A stretch of 64,000 bases of DNA. It comes from Hyalella azteca. Lineage: Eukaryota > Arthropoda > Malacostraca > Amphipoda > Hyalellidae. Where the stretch lies: NCBI RefSeq assembly GCF_000764305.2, contig NW_025942202.1, forward strand, positions 248,001-312,000, in the 5' to 3' direction. The translations under genes were made by a program, and so were the position numbers. Of this stretch, positions 36,635-50,295 are shown piece after piece; position 1 is the first letter of the stretch; every line of letters begins with the position of its first letter. Under the pieces are notes generated by a model. That model saw only the letters and a program-made list of their open reading frames with translations. It made no database searches and was not told the DNA's origin.

Positions 36635-36743
36635 TATATAAAGGCCTCGTGTTCTCATGATTGTAAACTAGCCGTGGTATTTTGAGCTAGAGCGCGCTTT
36701 GCCAGGCTCGTTGATCGTGCGAGCGTGCAGGTCGAATTCGATG
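36635..36743 (+). promoter_or_regulatory. Candidate TATA promoter and non-coding first exon ending ATG|GTAAGA
   Basis: TATATAAAGG at 36635-36644 is followed by about 95 bases of GC-richer leader without an earlier in-frame long ORF. The leader ends in ATG at 36741-36743, directly abutting a consensus donor, GTAAGA. Genes whose start codon ends the first exon are common in animals. Initiation would be near 36665, and no strong initiator motif is visible there. The next exon would have to start in phase 0. The 38404 candidate does not fit, because it meets a stop in that phase. Confidence 0.25.
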
Positions 36744-39700
36744 GTAAGACTTATTCCATGCTTGGTAATTAATGGAAGCACAGACTTTTATAGCCCACGG
36801 ATACAAGAAAAACTCATCTAGAAGCCAAATAGACACATCTCTTCGGGACTTGTCCTAGATAAAATATAGGATTAGACATTAAATACTTACGAGGTTTGGG
36901 CACTTGTAAACGGCGCATTAAAAGGTCAGTAATGGAAGAGTACGAGCGAGGTCAGAGCGTAAGGTTACTTCACCCTCACGAATCTTCCATATCGTGCATT
37001 CATGGACACAAAACAACATTTTTTAACTAAGAGATTGGATGATATTTTGGTGAGAATAGTGCGTCTTGGTTTTATATTTTGTCTGATCATTGAATGAAGC
37101 TGTTTGACAGGAGGTTGAGCTTGCAATATAGAAGGCATAAATTGGACTAAACAGCCAAAACTAAGTTAATGTTCCTTGAATTGATGCAAGTGATCTTTTT
37201 GGCCCATTTTTTCATAAAGTTATGATAAATAGCCCAGTAACGATTGTCAAGTCTATCAAAACTCATATACAGGTGGTAAGCCGGATAAAATATATAAGGT
37301 TTAACTTCGTGTTTTGATTCGGCAACAAAGTAAAGAATAGTCTAAAAAAGTGAATCAATATCTCGTATATTGAATTATTTGCGAATTATTTGTCAGAAAC
37401 GTTAATACTTGAACAAATGAAAAGAACGCATCATAATCAATTGCTAAAATGACAAACTATTCCAATGAAAAAATTTTAATGTCACTAAATTATTATTAAC
37501 CGTTTTCATTTCAAATTATCGAATTTAACATAAATGATCGACTTTGGTTTTAAAAACATTTCCTGGGCTGCTTTTTTTAAATATATCAATATCCATGAGA
37601 TTTTTCTGAATATCAACTTTCATCGGGGACCAAATATTCATATGCAACCCAAGGCGCTTTGAATGTTTCTAAAAATGTATGACTCGTACGTGCATTTGAA
37701 ATTCACCCGAATACTTCGCCCATGAAAGAGATTAGAATGAAGTTAAAAGAACTGTCAGATTTATGAACCGGTGCATGTAGACACGACACGATTTGATAGT
37801 TGAATAAATTATTGCTCCAATTCAACGCGAGAAAATTCACAGCCCGAACATGACAAGAAGAATATTGATTAAAATTCCTTAACACGTACATTTGGAAATC
37901 CGGATCAGGTGCACTGCATGCATATCGCAGCTGAAGGACTTTATTTGAGAAAATTTCGGCATGCCAGTGATTGATTTAAATTTATTCTGCATGATTTGAC
38001 TTTACAAATTCGCGATTTAACTCAAATTTGATGACCGATTTCATGTTCTGAATGGTTTTACCTATGTAATGGCACAAAAAATCGCGGAAACTAAAACCAA
38101 TTGTTTCTGTACGATTCGCAGAGTTCTGTTTATTTAAAATCGATAGTTGTTAGTGAATTTCACAATAAAAATAAATCTTACTTCTTAAGTTACATCAGCT
38201 GAACAATCCGAAATGGAAATAATTCACGAGAAAAAAAGAAAGGCTGAGTAATTTCTATGTGCAGCGGCTAAATAAAATGACTTGACAGGAAGAAGAATGA
38301 CCTCCTGGCAGTGGAAGTGTATGCGGTGCGGTTATCACTCATCTCTCCATATTTCCGAGTCCTGAGTACATGATGCCGAGACAGCACACGCCCTCTCTCA
38401 CAGTCACGACCCTCCTTCTCCACCGGGGCAAAAACGTTCAAAGTTTCCTAGGACGGGCTCCTCGCCCCAACGATTACACGTGAGTTTGGTCATGTTATTA
38501 ACCCCATCAACTGCATGCGCGTTGTTCTCGTGAATTTTCGTGAGCTTTATTGATTCCGGTCAAAAAACATGTTCCATGCGGTGTATTCGAGCCAGCTGGG
38601 CGGCTGTTAAATTTTTATTGATGAAACATTTAATTTTCCCATCGTAAACTTCAGAAATTAAGTCTGACTGCAGAATGAGTCGATGTAATTTTTTTAATGC
38701 TATATGCATCTTGATGATGTGAAATTTTTGGCTGATGACAAAGTAGAATCAAGTAGGTGGAACAACAAGACATTAACCCATTAATGCCGAGCGGTTTTAA
38801 GCTTTTGCAGTCAAATAGCCTATGTTTATTCGATGAGGGTTGTTTAAATTTATTTAACACCAAAGCTAGGATTTTGGAACATCAACTTCATACTAGAACT
38901 ACCTCCAACAAAATAAAAAGTCTTCTAACGACACAATCACTTCAATGGCTATACCATGTATGTCAGTTGGGTTCAAATAGCAGCAAGCGATATATTCTGT
39001 CTCAAGTTTTCGGAATGATTATTTAAATGCGAATAAAAATTAGCTTGCAGTCAATTTTGGTGGACATTTTTCGGAAGCATTCGTTGAAATATCTGGTATT
39101 AATCGGTTTCGCGAGCACATGCATTTGTCATTAATGTCAACGACCTGATTTGATGACGTCTACTCTCAGAAACATTAAAATGGTCTTGTTGTTGAATACC
39201 GACACACTTTCTTATCAGAAGCACAATCATATAGGGAGCCGATGCAGATCTGATAACCGCTCCTGGTGGACCAAACTAGGCCAGTATGATCGACGCAAGA
39301 AAAATTTAGATGTTTTTGGTCAAAGTTTTGCTCATTTTTTGAGTGCATCTTTCCGCGCAAACGTTTATCTAATTCTGAAATATACGGTCCATGAACTAAA
39401 TATATAAAATGACGATCCCGGCTGTCACTTCACGGCTAGAATCTCACGATCTTGACTGTTACATTTCCATGAAGCTCTTGAAATATCGCGCAACTCACGC
39501 TTCTCTTTAAACATCATCACTTGAGACTTCGCGCTTCATCCAACAACACATGAGAAATGTTTGTAAATGTTTTCAAAATTTCATTCCTGAGTGACCCCAC
39601 GCTCGTAGGCCTCAGTTTTTAAAATGTGAATCGCTCTTGGCCTTTTTTCATCCGCGGAAGGAGAGCGAACTTTTAGGAGCGAATATTTGTTTAGGTATTT

Positions 39701-40631
39701 ATGCAGTTGTCGAGGGCTTTCAAGAGACAGTTTCTTGATATGCTCACAAAAGACGTGGTCGTTTTAAGAGCAATCCTTCGGAGTGAGCGGCCGCTATGGA
39801 TCTTCCTTTCCTAGCTCTTGTACGTGTACGCACATCACCGAAGCTCCCTTATTGTTGTTAATACTCGCTTTTTTCCCCCATCTGATGCTCTGTGAAATAA
39901 TTTGTGCTTCTGAGTCCTGGAGAGCGGTGAGAAAACTCGTATATTCTAAATATTTTGGTTGTCTCTCGTATTTGTGCGTACGCGTATATGCCTTTGGTCA
40001 TATAAAGTAAATTGCAACATCATGTTGAGTACTATGTATATGACTGTGTAGAAAATACATATAAAGTAATTTTTTGTGTATAATTTAATTTTTTATTCTC
40101 AATTACGTACGCTGGAATATATTTCTACGACAATGAGACAAGTTCCACAATCTCTGAATAATCATAAAATCAAGCAATGATCATTTCAGTCTATGTATTA
40201 GTACATTCATCAGAACCTGATTAACATTCTATAGGCCATCTGCGATGCATGACCATCGGTCATTTTGGATCTGATGACCAAGAATTTTTCTGTCAAAAGA
40301 AGCTTCATCAGAGACCAAAACAGCCAACGAAAACAATCTTTATCAAAGTGACGATCGATTTCCAGCGCTGTCAGTTTATTATGAACCGAATTTAATCGAA
40401 CGATATTTTTAGAGTTACCGAGAGCGACAGGGTTCCATCACAATCGCATTAGGAAGATTCTTTTTGTCGGCCAGTGAGCAATTCTTTGGTAGGCCCATTG
40501 AGATGTGAGGCTTAAAGCGGGCCGCGTCTGTACATTCTTAATCCAGCTCCTTTAGCTTCCATTCGGCCCTATAATAGGAATGAAGACCATTCAAATGTGA
40601 ACATCAGACATGGATAAGGAAGGCTTGATCT
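36744..40631. other. Stretch mostly without gene
   Basis: Apart from the exon candidate at 38404, the frames at 38757-39026 and 39150-39407 (plus) show no domain and background composition. Confidence 0.45.
38404..38479 (+). CDS. Candidate small internal exon, Pro/Ser-rich
   Basis: A pyrimidine-rich acceptor (ACGCCCTCTCTCACAG, ending 38403) and a strong donor (CAC|GTGAGT, GT at 38480-38481) enclose 76 bases. One frame gives a Pro- and Ser-rich basic peptide (HDPPSPPGQKRSKFPR) in 25 codons. A second frame, open from about 38303, reads NVQSFLGRAPRPNDYT up to the same donor. The strongest point is the splice-site pair and the GC-rich block (38290-38485). The reading frame is not decided. Confidence 0.22.
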
Positions 40632-40752
40632 TATATAAGAGCCGCAGTGTCCGAGGCTCGGCATCAAAACAAGCATGGGTCGAAACAGCAATATTTTGTA
40701 CAAGTTAGATAGGCGTGAAATTTACAGAATAAATAAATTTTGTGGAATATAA
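40632..40752 (+). promoter_or_regulatory. Candidate TATA promoter with short ORF
   Basis: TATATAAG at 40632-40639 lies 30-34 bases before GCATCA, a position and sequence compatible with an arthropod-type initiator. An ATG at 40675 opens a 25-codon frame ending at 40752 (MGRNSNILYKL to NKFCGI). The leader between TATA and start is GC-rich. A frame this short could be a first exon or chance. Confidence 0.22.
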
Positions 40753-41509
40753 GGCGTTCATCTGATATTTAGTGTGAAGCTGGAATAAATCGAGTAAAAT
40801 TTAAATTTCGAACCTCATTCATTAATGAAATTTTAGCATCGGGAGAAATGGCTTGAAGTTATTTAGAAACGTCACAAAATTTAAAATTTGTTCATAAACG
40901 TCCCGTTTCATACTGAAAAAGTAGTTAATTTTCGAATAAAGACTTCTCCAGTGATACAGAGCTTTCTAGGATGAATATGTGCGATAAATTAATATATCCA
41001 TATGCCCACCAATTGCACTTACAGTAATTGCAGTACATAAATTGGACCATTAAAAGTTTCAGTGCTCAAATAAAAACAATACTTGAACCCGCGATATATT
41101 ACAAATTAATTTGCAATAAACATATGCTTGTCGACAACATCGAATGTAGTTGGTCCTTCTACAGGATGTGCCAAATATTTCAAACAAAAAAATCCGTGTA
41201 CTATTCAAATTGGCCGTTAGTGCGAATTTTTTTTAAGTTTATGAAAAGCTGGAAATATCAGAGCATAGTTCAGAAAAAAATTGATTTAGGCGTGAAAAGT
41301 ATTCACTTACATTTGTATTATTAGATTTAAAATCTAGTTTAAGTCAAGGTTATGTAATATGATTGCGATACGGCAACAGAACGGTGAACAACGTAGAGCA
41401 GCTCTGATCGTCATACTCATGAGCGCTCTGAAGCCATTACTGAGACCCTCCTGAGCTAAGCATTCAAAGCTGGCAGTTAATTTATGGCTCGCCTCTTTTG
41501 GGCACTTAC

Positions 41510-41574
41510 CCAATTAATATCGCGCACGGATCTGCCGTCGATAATTTCCGAAGCGGCAGTGAGAGTTTGTATCG
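41510..41574 (-). CDS. Candidate small internal exon, product unknown
   Basis: Minus strand. An acceptor (GACGAGCTTTGCAG, above 41574) and a strong donor (AATTGG|GTAAGT, exon edge 41510) enclose 65 bases: two bases plus 21 open codons. The peptide (IQTLTAASEIIDGRSVRDINW) has mixed composition like a globular domain. A second frame is also open. The plus strand carries an overlapping 60-codon frame (41498-41680). A GC-rich block supports some coding content here, but strand and frame are uncertain. Confidence 0.25.
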
Positions 41575-44500
41575 CTGCAAAGCTCGTCAATTATTATTGA
41601 GATCGCCGAGCGGAGAGCGTAAAACCCTGCCTCACGTACAAGCTTGCTTACAAATGCCGAGTCCAAATTGCTTGACTTGAACGATGCTAATGAAAGAAGA
41701 TCTCATCGAACGAAGCTCGGCTTATTTCAGACGCGAATAAGATTGAAAGTAAATATTAATTTTCAATATCAATGATGAGTGGAATAATTATTTTGTCACA
41801 ATGAAGCTAGTCTATTTTTATAACGAATTTAAAATTATTTAATAGTAGTTCGAAAAAATGAGCCGATTTCATAATAACTTATATCACTTCTGACAACAAT
41901 ACTTTGAATATTCTAGATTGTGTATTTAACCAATATTTTAATATATAATATATAATAACCTCTATTTTTCCTTATCAGTTAAATTTTCTAGTTAAGCTAT
42001 TTCCCTACAGAATAATATAAGTGCATCCTGACAGTTCCATACAACATAATTCTGTATCAAAAACAGCAACTTAGCACAATTCATGAATAGTTTTCTGCCT
42101 AGTGCAGCTAGCTTTGCTTTCAAGTCAGGACCGCGGCAAAGAGTTTCAGCTCATCGTCGACGGCTTATCTCCGTCGAACGCCAAAGACGTGTTAATCACT
42201 CTTTAAAATTACACCCACTCGCCAGACACTAACACGATAATTAATCATTTCGTCTGGCAATGAATTACTATCTTTAGAGACTTTAGAATTTGTTGAAAAT
42301 AATTGTAACCTAGCATTGGAATTGGGGTTACAGAAGCAAAGTCGTGGGAAAGATGAAATTCACTGTCTGTACGTGTATCGGATACCTGCCTTAAAATAGA
42401 TCTAAAAATTTCAATTCTTCTGCATTTTAAAACATTGACTTGGAATCTTTTCTCTGTTAAAATATATTACTTTTTCGTATTAAATCAAGCTAAATTAAGA
42501 GCACGTTCCGAAAGAGCTCTTTGGAGAAAAAATTGTCAAGAAATTTAGAAATTTGCTTAGATTTCTTTTCTCGCAGTCATAAATAGAAAAAAATATAAAC
42601 TTTTTATCGTACAAAATCCTAATCCTGAGTCGTATTTGTGATTGCAGGAAGAATAGGTATCACTAAAGTTTGTGATTCAATCAAATCAAATTTCATCGAT
42701 AGAAAAAGTCTCGTGAAATTTAATATGAAATCAAAGTTACAGTCGGGATATGAATACGAGACCACGTGTTCGCACCGTAGTCTCCATCGATCAGTGGTCT
42801 GGACGTACACTTTAGCGCGGCGAAAAATGGACTGGAGTCTCGTGATTGATTTCAAGTGAAGGATGCTAATGATATCGCAGCCTCTAGGCGCTCAACTCAT
42901 CACGAACTCTACACGATCTCTTTCTTCTCACGCATTTTCTTTGGCATTGTATTCATCTTAATCAGCCTCAAGGAGCACGAAATTCCATGATGGATCACCG
43001 ATCCTTGTTGATCCAGACAATCCTGCCCGTCCAGCCTGACAACAGTACCTTAAAATTCCGTAGTCTTGGGTCGGTAGATGTCGTTTGGCTGCGTCAAATT
43101 CTTCTAATCTGGGACAACTTTAATTGAGTATAAATTTTGAGATGTTTACTGCTAAGGAAAATAAAATCATCGACCACCTGTATTCATGCAAGTTGGAAGA
43201 AATATGGAGTTAGCATCTATAACATAATAACCGCTGAGAGTTACCTATCGTGGATGAATCAAAATATTATAACAGATTATGTACGACAATGCCGCCGATA
43301 AATTTTCGCAGATATTCAAATTTTATTCGGTTGAAATTCGCTTCGGTTTGAGAGAATAGACCTTGATGCTTATAAAAATTAAAGATTGATTGGATCTCAA
43401 CTCGCAGTAAAATATTGACATTTTTCTGTATTCTGTCTCGGCTTGAGTATATGATCATTTTAATAAAGCAACACTTTCAATTTCTAATAAGGTAAAAAGA
43501 CAGAGGTCAAGTTTGTTTTTATAAATTATCAATTTAAACTGACGCCTAATCACCAAAATATTTCTCATCTCTGATTGATTAGTTCAATAACACTTTTGAC
43601 TAAAAACAGGAACTGATGAACAAGTAGTTAAAAAGTAGCCTTTATTTTGATATTAATAACCCGTCATTACGCACAAAAATGATGAATAATAACAAAATTG
43701 ATTTGAATTTTTGAAAACTGGAATCTTCAGCTGTACGAGTTCATTTTGATACTGTTTAATAGTGTAATTTTTTAGATTTTCATCCATCAAAGTTGTTACA
43801 GAACAGACTCTAAATTTTGACAAGAATCCAAGACGACAGCCAATTTTCAACGCATCCATTCTTAATAAATTGGAAAAAAATGCAATTTTTCCCCACGATA
43901 CCACACCTAATTTCAAGCCGGCAATTTGGAGCGTTCTTCATCTTAGCTATCATTCAAGTGCAATGCCTCGTGCGTTGATAAATCAGACGCTTGAATCGCG
44001 GGCGCGTGCTGAACTTTAGCCTTAAGAACTCATAGCGCTCAACAGCTCACAATCAATGACCGGGCAACTCGTGAAGAGTTGCCAATGTTATACGAACATA
44101 ATTATAAATGCCCTGATACCAAGATCAATTATTATTTCATATTATGAGGTCTAATTTCTTGGAATAAAAGAGCATATGTAGTCATTTTTGTATGGTATTA
44201 TTGAAAGATAATGAATATTTGTTAAATAATTTTAATAAGAGTTTTTATCACCGTAAATTAAAAGTTAATTATCATCCGTGATTTATCTGCGATCCTTCAT
44301 TACAGGAAATTCCGATCATCTAGAATAGAATGTTACAGGCTGCTACACTACATTTTTAATGTCTGAAATGCATTCCATTCAAGTACAAATATTAGAAAAG
44401 ATTGAGGTAAAAATACTATTTTACAAATTATTCAGCGCAATGATTTGATGAAGAATGGGAGCCCAGCTCTAATTGCTCTATTTTCTATTATTCTTCATGA

Positions 44501-47500
44501 AGTCTTATGAAATGGTCTGAGAAAACTTCAGCATAAAATAGATAAGTAAATATGATGGGTGTTCTGTACATTTTTTTGCGTAGAAATGCATTGCAGTGAA
44601 TTCATCACTAGGCATCCCCTATAATTTCGCTTCTCTATCCATCGTTTAGATAAGACAAATCTTACGAGAATCCTTGATAGTGAATTTTTCCGCTTAGCAG
44701 TTTTTTGGAAAATGGTACAATGTTTGTTTTCGTGTCCCGTGAGAAGCTTGCTCATCTTTTGGAGCCGTTAATATCTCGTGACCAAAAACGATGAAAAATT
44801 TGACGAAGATTTACTCGAAATCATTTCCCGGGACTTTTCACCGACATCGTCTCGAGAATTGAGCACCCATTACAGGTCGTGAATATTAGAAACAAGACGC
44901 ACGTGACTTCTCGCTTGCGTGACAGGACAGATCAGCGGACATAAATACCGAAGAAACTCCTCAGCTCTTCATAGGAATGTTCTCTTCCGTCTTTTCCACG
45001 ACATCGTATGGCAGGCGGGAGATGCATTCTGCTCAAGAGTTGCAAAAATATGATATCATAAGGCACGGTCAGCACGATGGAAGTAACTCAGGATGATGGG
45101 ATTGACGTGCATGATCCACAAACATGATACATCGATTTGAAACCACGCTCTACCAGGAATTCCAGAAAATCACTGAGAACCAATTTAGCCTAAAATTGTT
45201 AAACATCGAAAAACAAGCATTCATCAATGGTTTGGACTTATCTCCCAAACATGAGGGTATGAAGGTCGTTAAATTCTTTGTTTACTTTTTGTTTTGTCGT
45301 TATATTTTCGATATTTTCCGTTTTGCATCATTAGAGTTCTCCAAATGCGATTTCAAAATTGCAATATTAATAAGTAAGAAAAGATGGTAGTTAATATTTC
45401 CTCGTAATTATACTGAATTTAAGTATTAATACAATTTTAAGTTTTTGTGGTCACAACAGCAGCTATAAACGCATCCATTTGTTTGGTCTACGTATTTTAC
45501 TCTCAGTGTTTGTCTCAATCATCAGTAGACATCGATCTTTTTCGAAAACCAGCTGGTCACATGCTGCTTCCAAGCTCCTGTGAATAATTTGGTTTGTTTG
45601 AAGACTGTGCATGTTATACCAGATTGTAATCTCTTGCTTAATATATTCGTACATTTCTGTTATATATATTCGTACATTTCGTATAAACTGTTATTCACAA
45701 AAAAGGCGACTGTCATTATTTTAATTCCAACACGCTGCAGTTTTGAAATTCATTCATATGGAACTATTGTTCTTTATGAATTTATGATTGTAGTAGTAAA
45801 TCATGCACTCGAATAAACTTCGCAAGTGAAATTTAAAACTTTCTAATTTAAAGTATTTTGGATTGCACCAGTCAAAGATAGACAACGAGGGGGCATTGAT
45901 TTCTTGTAGTGAATCCAAATATATCTTTTTATTAGAAGTTATCAGAGGTCATCTAGCAAGTTTATCGCGTGACATTCACAGCTCACTAAATGAAAAATAC
46001 ACAAAGCTTTCGTAAACTGGGCACGTTCAGCTAAGATTGTTCCCATGATCAAGGTCCTTGCACTCAACTTGGCCAGAAACAACGTTGAAGTTAGTCTGCA
46101 TGTAGAGATAATAAGATAACTCATGTTCTGCAAGCCAATCGCTGCATAGAATATAATCGATATTATGCTTCACCCCTGTCTACGTGGAACTTGTCTTATG
46201 CATTCTAAGCAAATTATTATGAAATGAACGCGCGCATCCTATTCAAATCCACCAGCAGACTCATTCTCTTCAATTTAATATACGTTAAACATGGAGTGAC
46301 CTGCTCTAACTCACAGCGTATTTCGTTTGAAATAACAATGAAGAAACCATCTTCACTGATAATATGATTTTAGTCAAATATGACGCTGTTATCAAATCTT
46401 CACTTGAAATATAGACTGCAAAAGGCGAAATTGTCGTGCAACAGTTCACGGCATGAACTCTTGCATGGAGATAACTGGTCCAGAGCTGTTCACTCCACTG
46501 AAACGAGATAATGTCCGTGCTACTCACGCTCGCACGGCATTACCGCCTTCTCATGATAGTGCTCGCTACGCGCTCTGTAAACAATAGATGACATAGTGGC
46601 AAGAAACCTCCATGCCCCGTCGATAGTCTCTGACGTTACGACCCGCTATCTGATCAAGTCAGTAATCGTCCTGGATCGTGCATGCCTTGCCTAAACCTTT
46701 GTGGTGCGATCGAGCGACGTGTTTGCTCAGGCGCTTGTCGGGCGATCTGCCCTGCTTGAAATTTGAGCAACTCAAGTGCGTCAAATGCATTAAAAATTAA
46801 AGCATTTGAATAGTCGAGGAGGCCTTTTTTGTCATCGCTCTGCGTCTCCGATTTCAGGAGCGTTAATCCGTGGCTATGTACTCAGTGTCAGGCGCTGATG
46901 TAAGCGATATCAACTCCATACATTATGTAATTTTTGAGGAGTCGCAGCGCTGCACCTCTTCTGTCTTGTCACTACGAAAAAAACTCATCTTAGGATCCTC
47001 GACGGAAATAACGGTTTCTTGCATACTTATTTCATTTATCTTAATTTCAAATGGGTAGTAGCATTGTCCATATGTGTGCTCCATATTCAAGTCATCACCT
47101 TTTTATTTAAATTAAAATGAAACGTTTGTCTTAAAAAATATCTTCCTCACTATTTACACATTCTAATTAACTTGCACCTCAGATATTGATGTGTTTCTTC
47201 GAGTGAATACAGATAAAGTACAAATCTCTCTAGCTATAAGATATATATGCTTATAGGAAGGCATTTCATGAAAAATTAATCTAATGGCATGATGATAAAC
47301 GATACGTTTAACAGTCGTGAGCAAGTTATATTTTTTCAAGTCGTGAACGTGCCAGGTTACAGTAGTTCTTCCGGTGCACCCATTGTCCAGGTAGGTCAAG
47401 ATTTGTTCCAGGAGTTGACAACAATACGCCATTCATCAACGTAGAAAATGAAAGTCAGAGAGCTTGCGTTTCGGACGATATCTGGCTCATGCAAGCCAGT

Positions 47501-50065
47501 GAGAGCCCTCGTGAATTAACTGCTAAAGACCATTTAAACCGGCGTTGATAAGTGCGGCAGAACAGGTCAAAGCACGATCATGGGGTGGAAGCCCAAGTAA
47601 AAAATGTAACTAACAATTACCATGACTAGTGTAAATCTATTGAACCCGGTCTCAACTGATTACGATTTACAGAGCCCAAAGTTCTTTAATATTGTACTAC
47701 TGTATATAAGCCGGTATGAAATATTTTGCTAGGAAAAAAAATTTCTACTCTGAAGTCTATCCATTAAAATTGGCAATTATCTTTAAACATTTCGGTAATT
47801 TAAATATCACGAAAAATACATGTCTTAATGTTGGACAGCATTTTTAAAACGATTTTGTCGCGCAAAAATAAACCAAAAACTATTTTCAAGCACAATTGAC
47901 TCACTTTTTTAAACCGGAAATAAACTGATGCAGGATGCAGCATATTATTCTCTCTTATAGCAAGCAAAAGAAAGAATGCATGCTAAGCCAGGATCACTCT
48001 AAAGATCCATTGCAGTAGAGGCAGAATTTCTTCAACTTTTGACGGGCAATAAGTTGATAACATTCTTGTATAAAATAATATGCCTGGTGTGCATTAGGTT
48101 TCAGCACATACAGTACAGACAATCAAGAAAGGAAGGTCAGGTGCGAGAATCGAGTAATCAATAAAAAGGTATACATATTTATCTACGACATTATAAATTC
48201 AGCATGAGAGATGGCCTCAACTAGCGCGCATGAGGGCTCCAGAATAAGGTTGCGAAACTATGTCTTTTGTCTTTTTACTATCACGAAGCTGTAAGCGATC
48301 AAGCTCAGTCTTCTCACTAAACTCCCGTGAGAGCATCACTTTAAGTCACGCGGCATCTGTAAAATCGCTCTCTGAGGCTGTCACAATTGATTTGAAAGTG
48401 CAATTGTTGAGAGGTCGACCCGAGCGCAGTCTCACTCATCACATGCAATGCGACTCACTTTGCCGAGTTTCTCTTGGCGCTGTCCGTTCAATGCCTGCCT
48501 GTTTGGGACTACGGCATCTCAGAGTTCAAAAGCTCATGCTCTCATCAAACATATGTTGCTCATTCTTCCGCCCATCTTCGACGATTTAAGAAAATACTTA
48601 CAGGGTGACCTTCTCTCAGCGTTTTGGATGCACCTTAGAAACTTACCTCAACTGCGGGATTTATCCACTGACTTGAGACCATCAGCAAGGTTCTTATTCA
48701 TTCAAGTGTTACAGATTAAGCTACACCCAGACATTTTTGTTTCAATACAACTTCGAGAGCTGCGCTAAACTGGCCAAGTTCACTCATTAGTCTCCAGTGA
48801 CCGTGAAATACGCAAACAATTTGCCAGGGCGTTTGCCCTCCTACAAATCTTACTAATTTACGGGTTATGGACGGAGCTAAGGTTACTCTGAAACCTTGAC
48901 TGCCAAACGTCTCTTACCAAAAAAAATATGGAAATACAAATCGCTTACTCCCTATCTTCGTATCGGAGGTATATTTAAATTATTATGAATTTATCGTCCG
49001 TTAAATGGAAACAATTCTTGTCGTTTGACGTACTTACTGTAAATATTTTTTTCTTCTTGATAATGTTATCTATTCAAAGAATTTTAGGTCTCATATGATT
49101 AAATGATTAGTAATTATTATGATTAAGTATGATTACACTTGAAAACTTATTATACAATTCAAGCTTTATATAATTAACGAATTTGATTTTATGGTGCTCC
49201 GTTCGCGAGAGAAAAGAACGACGTTAAGTGACTGCACTCAGCTAACTACTGACTCACCAATTTGATTTCTGAACATGAGCATTACTGCGCTAACTGAAGT
49301 GAAGATAAAATGAGACCTTGCTGCATAAATCTAATTAAAGAGCTGTGATCCAGCCACAGTTTTGAAAGAAACTTGCTAAGGAAGGTGTCCTCGCATGAAG
49401 ACTATAACCGTGGCTCAGTGTATAACGCCTGAACTCTGCCCAGTTTCGCAAGATCGTCTTCTCACGCAAACAAGGAACGTTGTCGTCTTTCTTTTTTGAA
49501 AAATTTCGTCTCTATGGCATAACTGAACCATCGTGCTTTAGAGAATTAGCTTCATGTCGAGTCGAGGTCAAGCTATAGGTGCAGTGATAACGCAACTTCG
49601 AGATTCGCATGCACGTTTGCTCTCGTAAAATTTACTTTCCTGAGAATTTGAAGGTTCGATCCTCAAGGGTGCTTTTCGACTCTAGAAAATTGCTTGACAT
49701 GATAAGGAAGCATGCGTAAAATGCCCGCCCTGGTTCATGCTTCGTGATACAAACGAGTGCATCTCGCATAATTTTACACCCTAAAAAAGTCCTAAAATTA
49801 CCAGTGCAAGAGATCATCGTTTTATGCTGCCGTTCATGAGTCGTAAATCTTCACTTATCTAGGCTGATGTGAGTTATCGCGATTCTTGTTTACTTTCCAC
49901 GCTACGAAATCACTTATATTTTGCTAGTTTAACTTTACACTGCCCGTTATTTGCGTGCAAATAACAATTTGGGAGTAAGATTTATTGCCGTGGCTGAAAG
50001 TTGAAGCGTGATCGAAAAATCGACCAAGTTATGGAATTATAGCTTTTTTGAACGGAGGACTTGGC
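41575..50065. other. Long stretch without supported gene
   Basis: AT-rich. The overlapping frames at 48260-48589 and 48448-48768 (plus, 109 and 106 codons) lie in a GC-richer patch but have no domain. The frame at 45124-45390 is unremarkable. Small structures: a hairpin GGCAACTC/GAGTTGCC at 44063-44083 and a 23-bp partial tandem repeat at 45641-45680. Confidence 0.5.
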
Positions 50066-50295
50066 TTATCTCGGCATTCTAGTTTGGTCAGGCATGCCTA
50101 GAGCGAGCGTTGAGAATTCGTGCAGCAGCAAGGTGCATATTTGCATGACGTTGCGGCCAATATTATAGCCTTCTTGGCAACGTGTTGAAAGTTTTACAAG
50201 TGTGGGAAGCGCCCAGGCATCAATTAGAGAGCTGCAAGATATATTCGTTGACGTAAAAGAGGACTGCATGAGGGCATTTATGAACACAATTTGAC
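50066..50295 (-). CDS. Candidate 3'-terminal exon, product unknown
   Basis: Minus strand. A strong acceptor (TATTTTGCTCCTCAG, above 50295) opens a frame of about 75 codons ending in TAA at 50066-50068. AATAAA reads on the minus strand at 49986-49981, about 80 bases further. The peptide alternates hydrophobic and polar residues in a helical way (SLIDAWALPTLVKLS, NVMQICTLLLHEF) and could be part of a helical-repeat fold. No repeat family can be assigned from one segment. Confidence 0.25.

Noticed and set aside
44063..44083. 8-bp stem with 5-base loop, terminator-like
   Set aside because: No T run follows and the setting is eukaryotic, so a bacterial-type terminator makes no sense here.
48260..48768. 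Two overlapping plus-strand frames of 109 and 106 codons
   Set aside because: They compete for the same DNA, show no motif, and have no convincing splice or promoter signals.
49652..49661. GGTTCGATCC, a B-box-like sequence
   Set aside because: No A box at tRNA distance and no cloverleaf; the SINE is the only tRNA-like object found.
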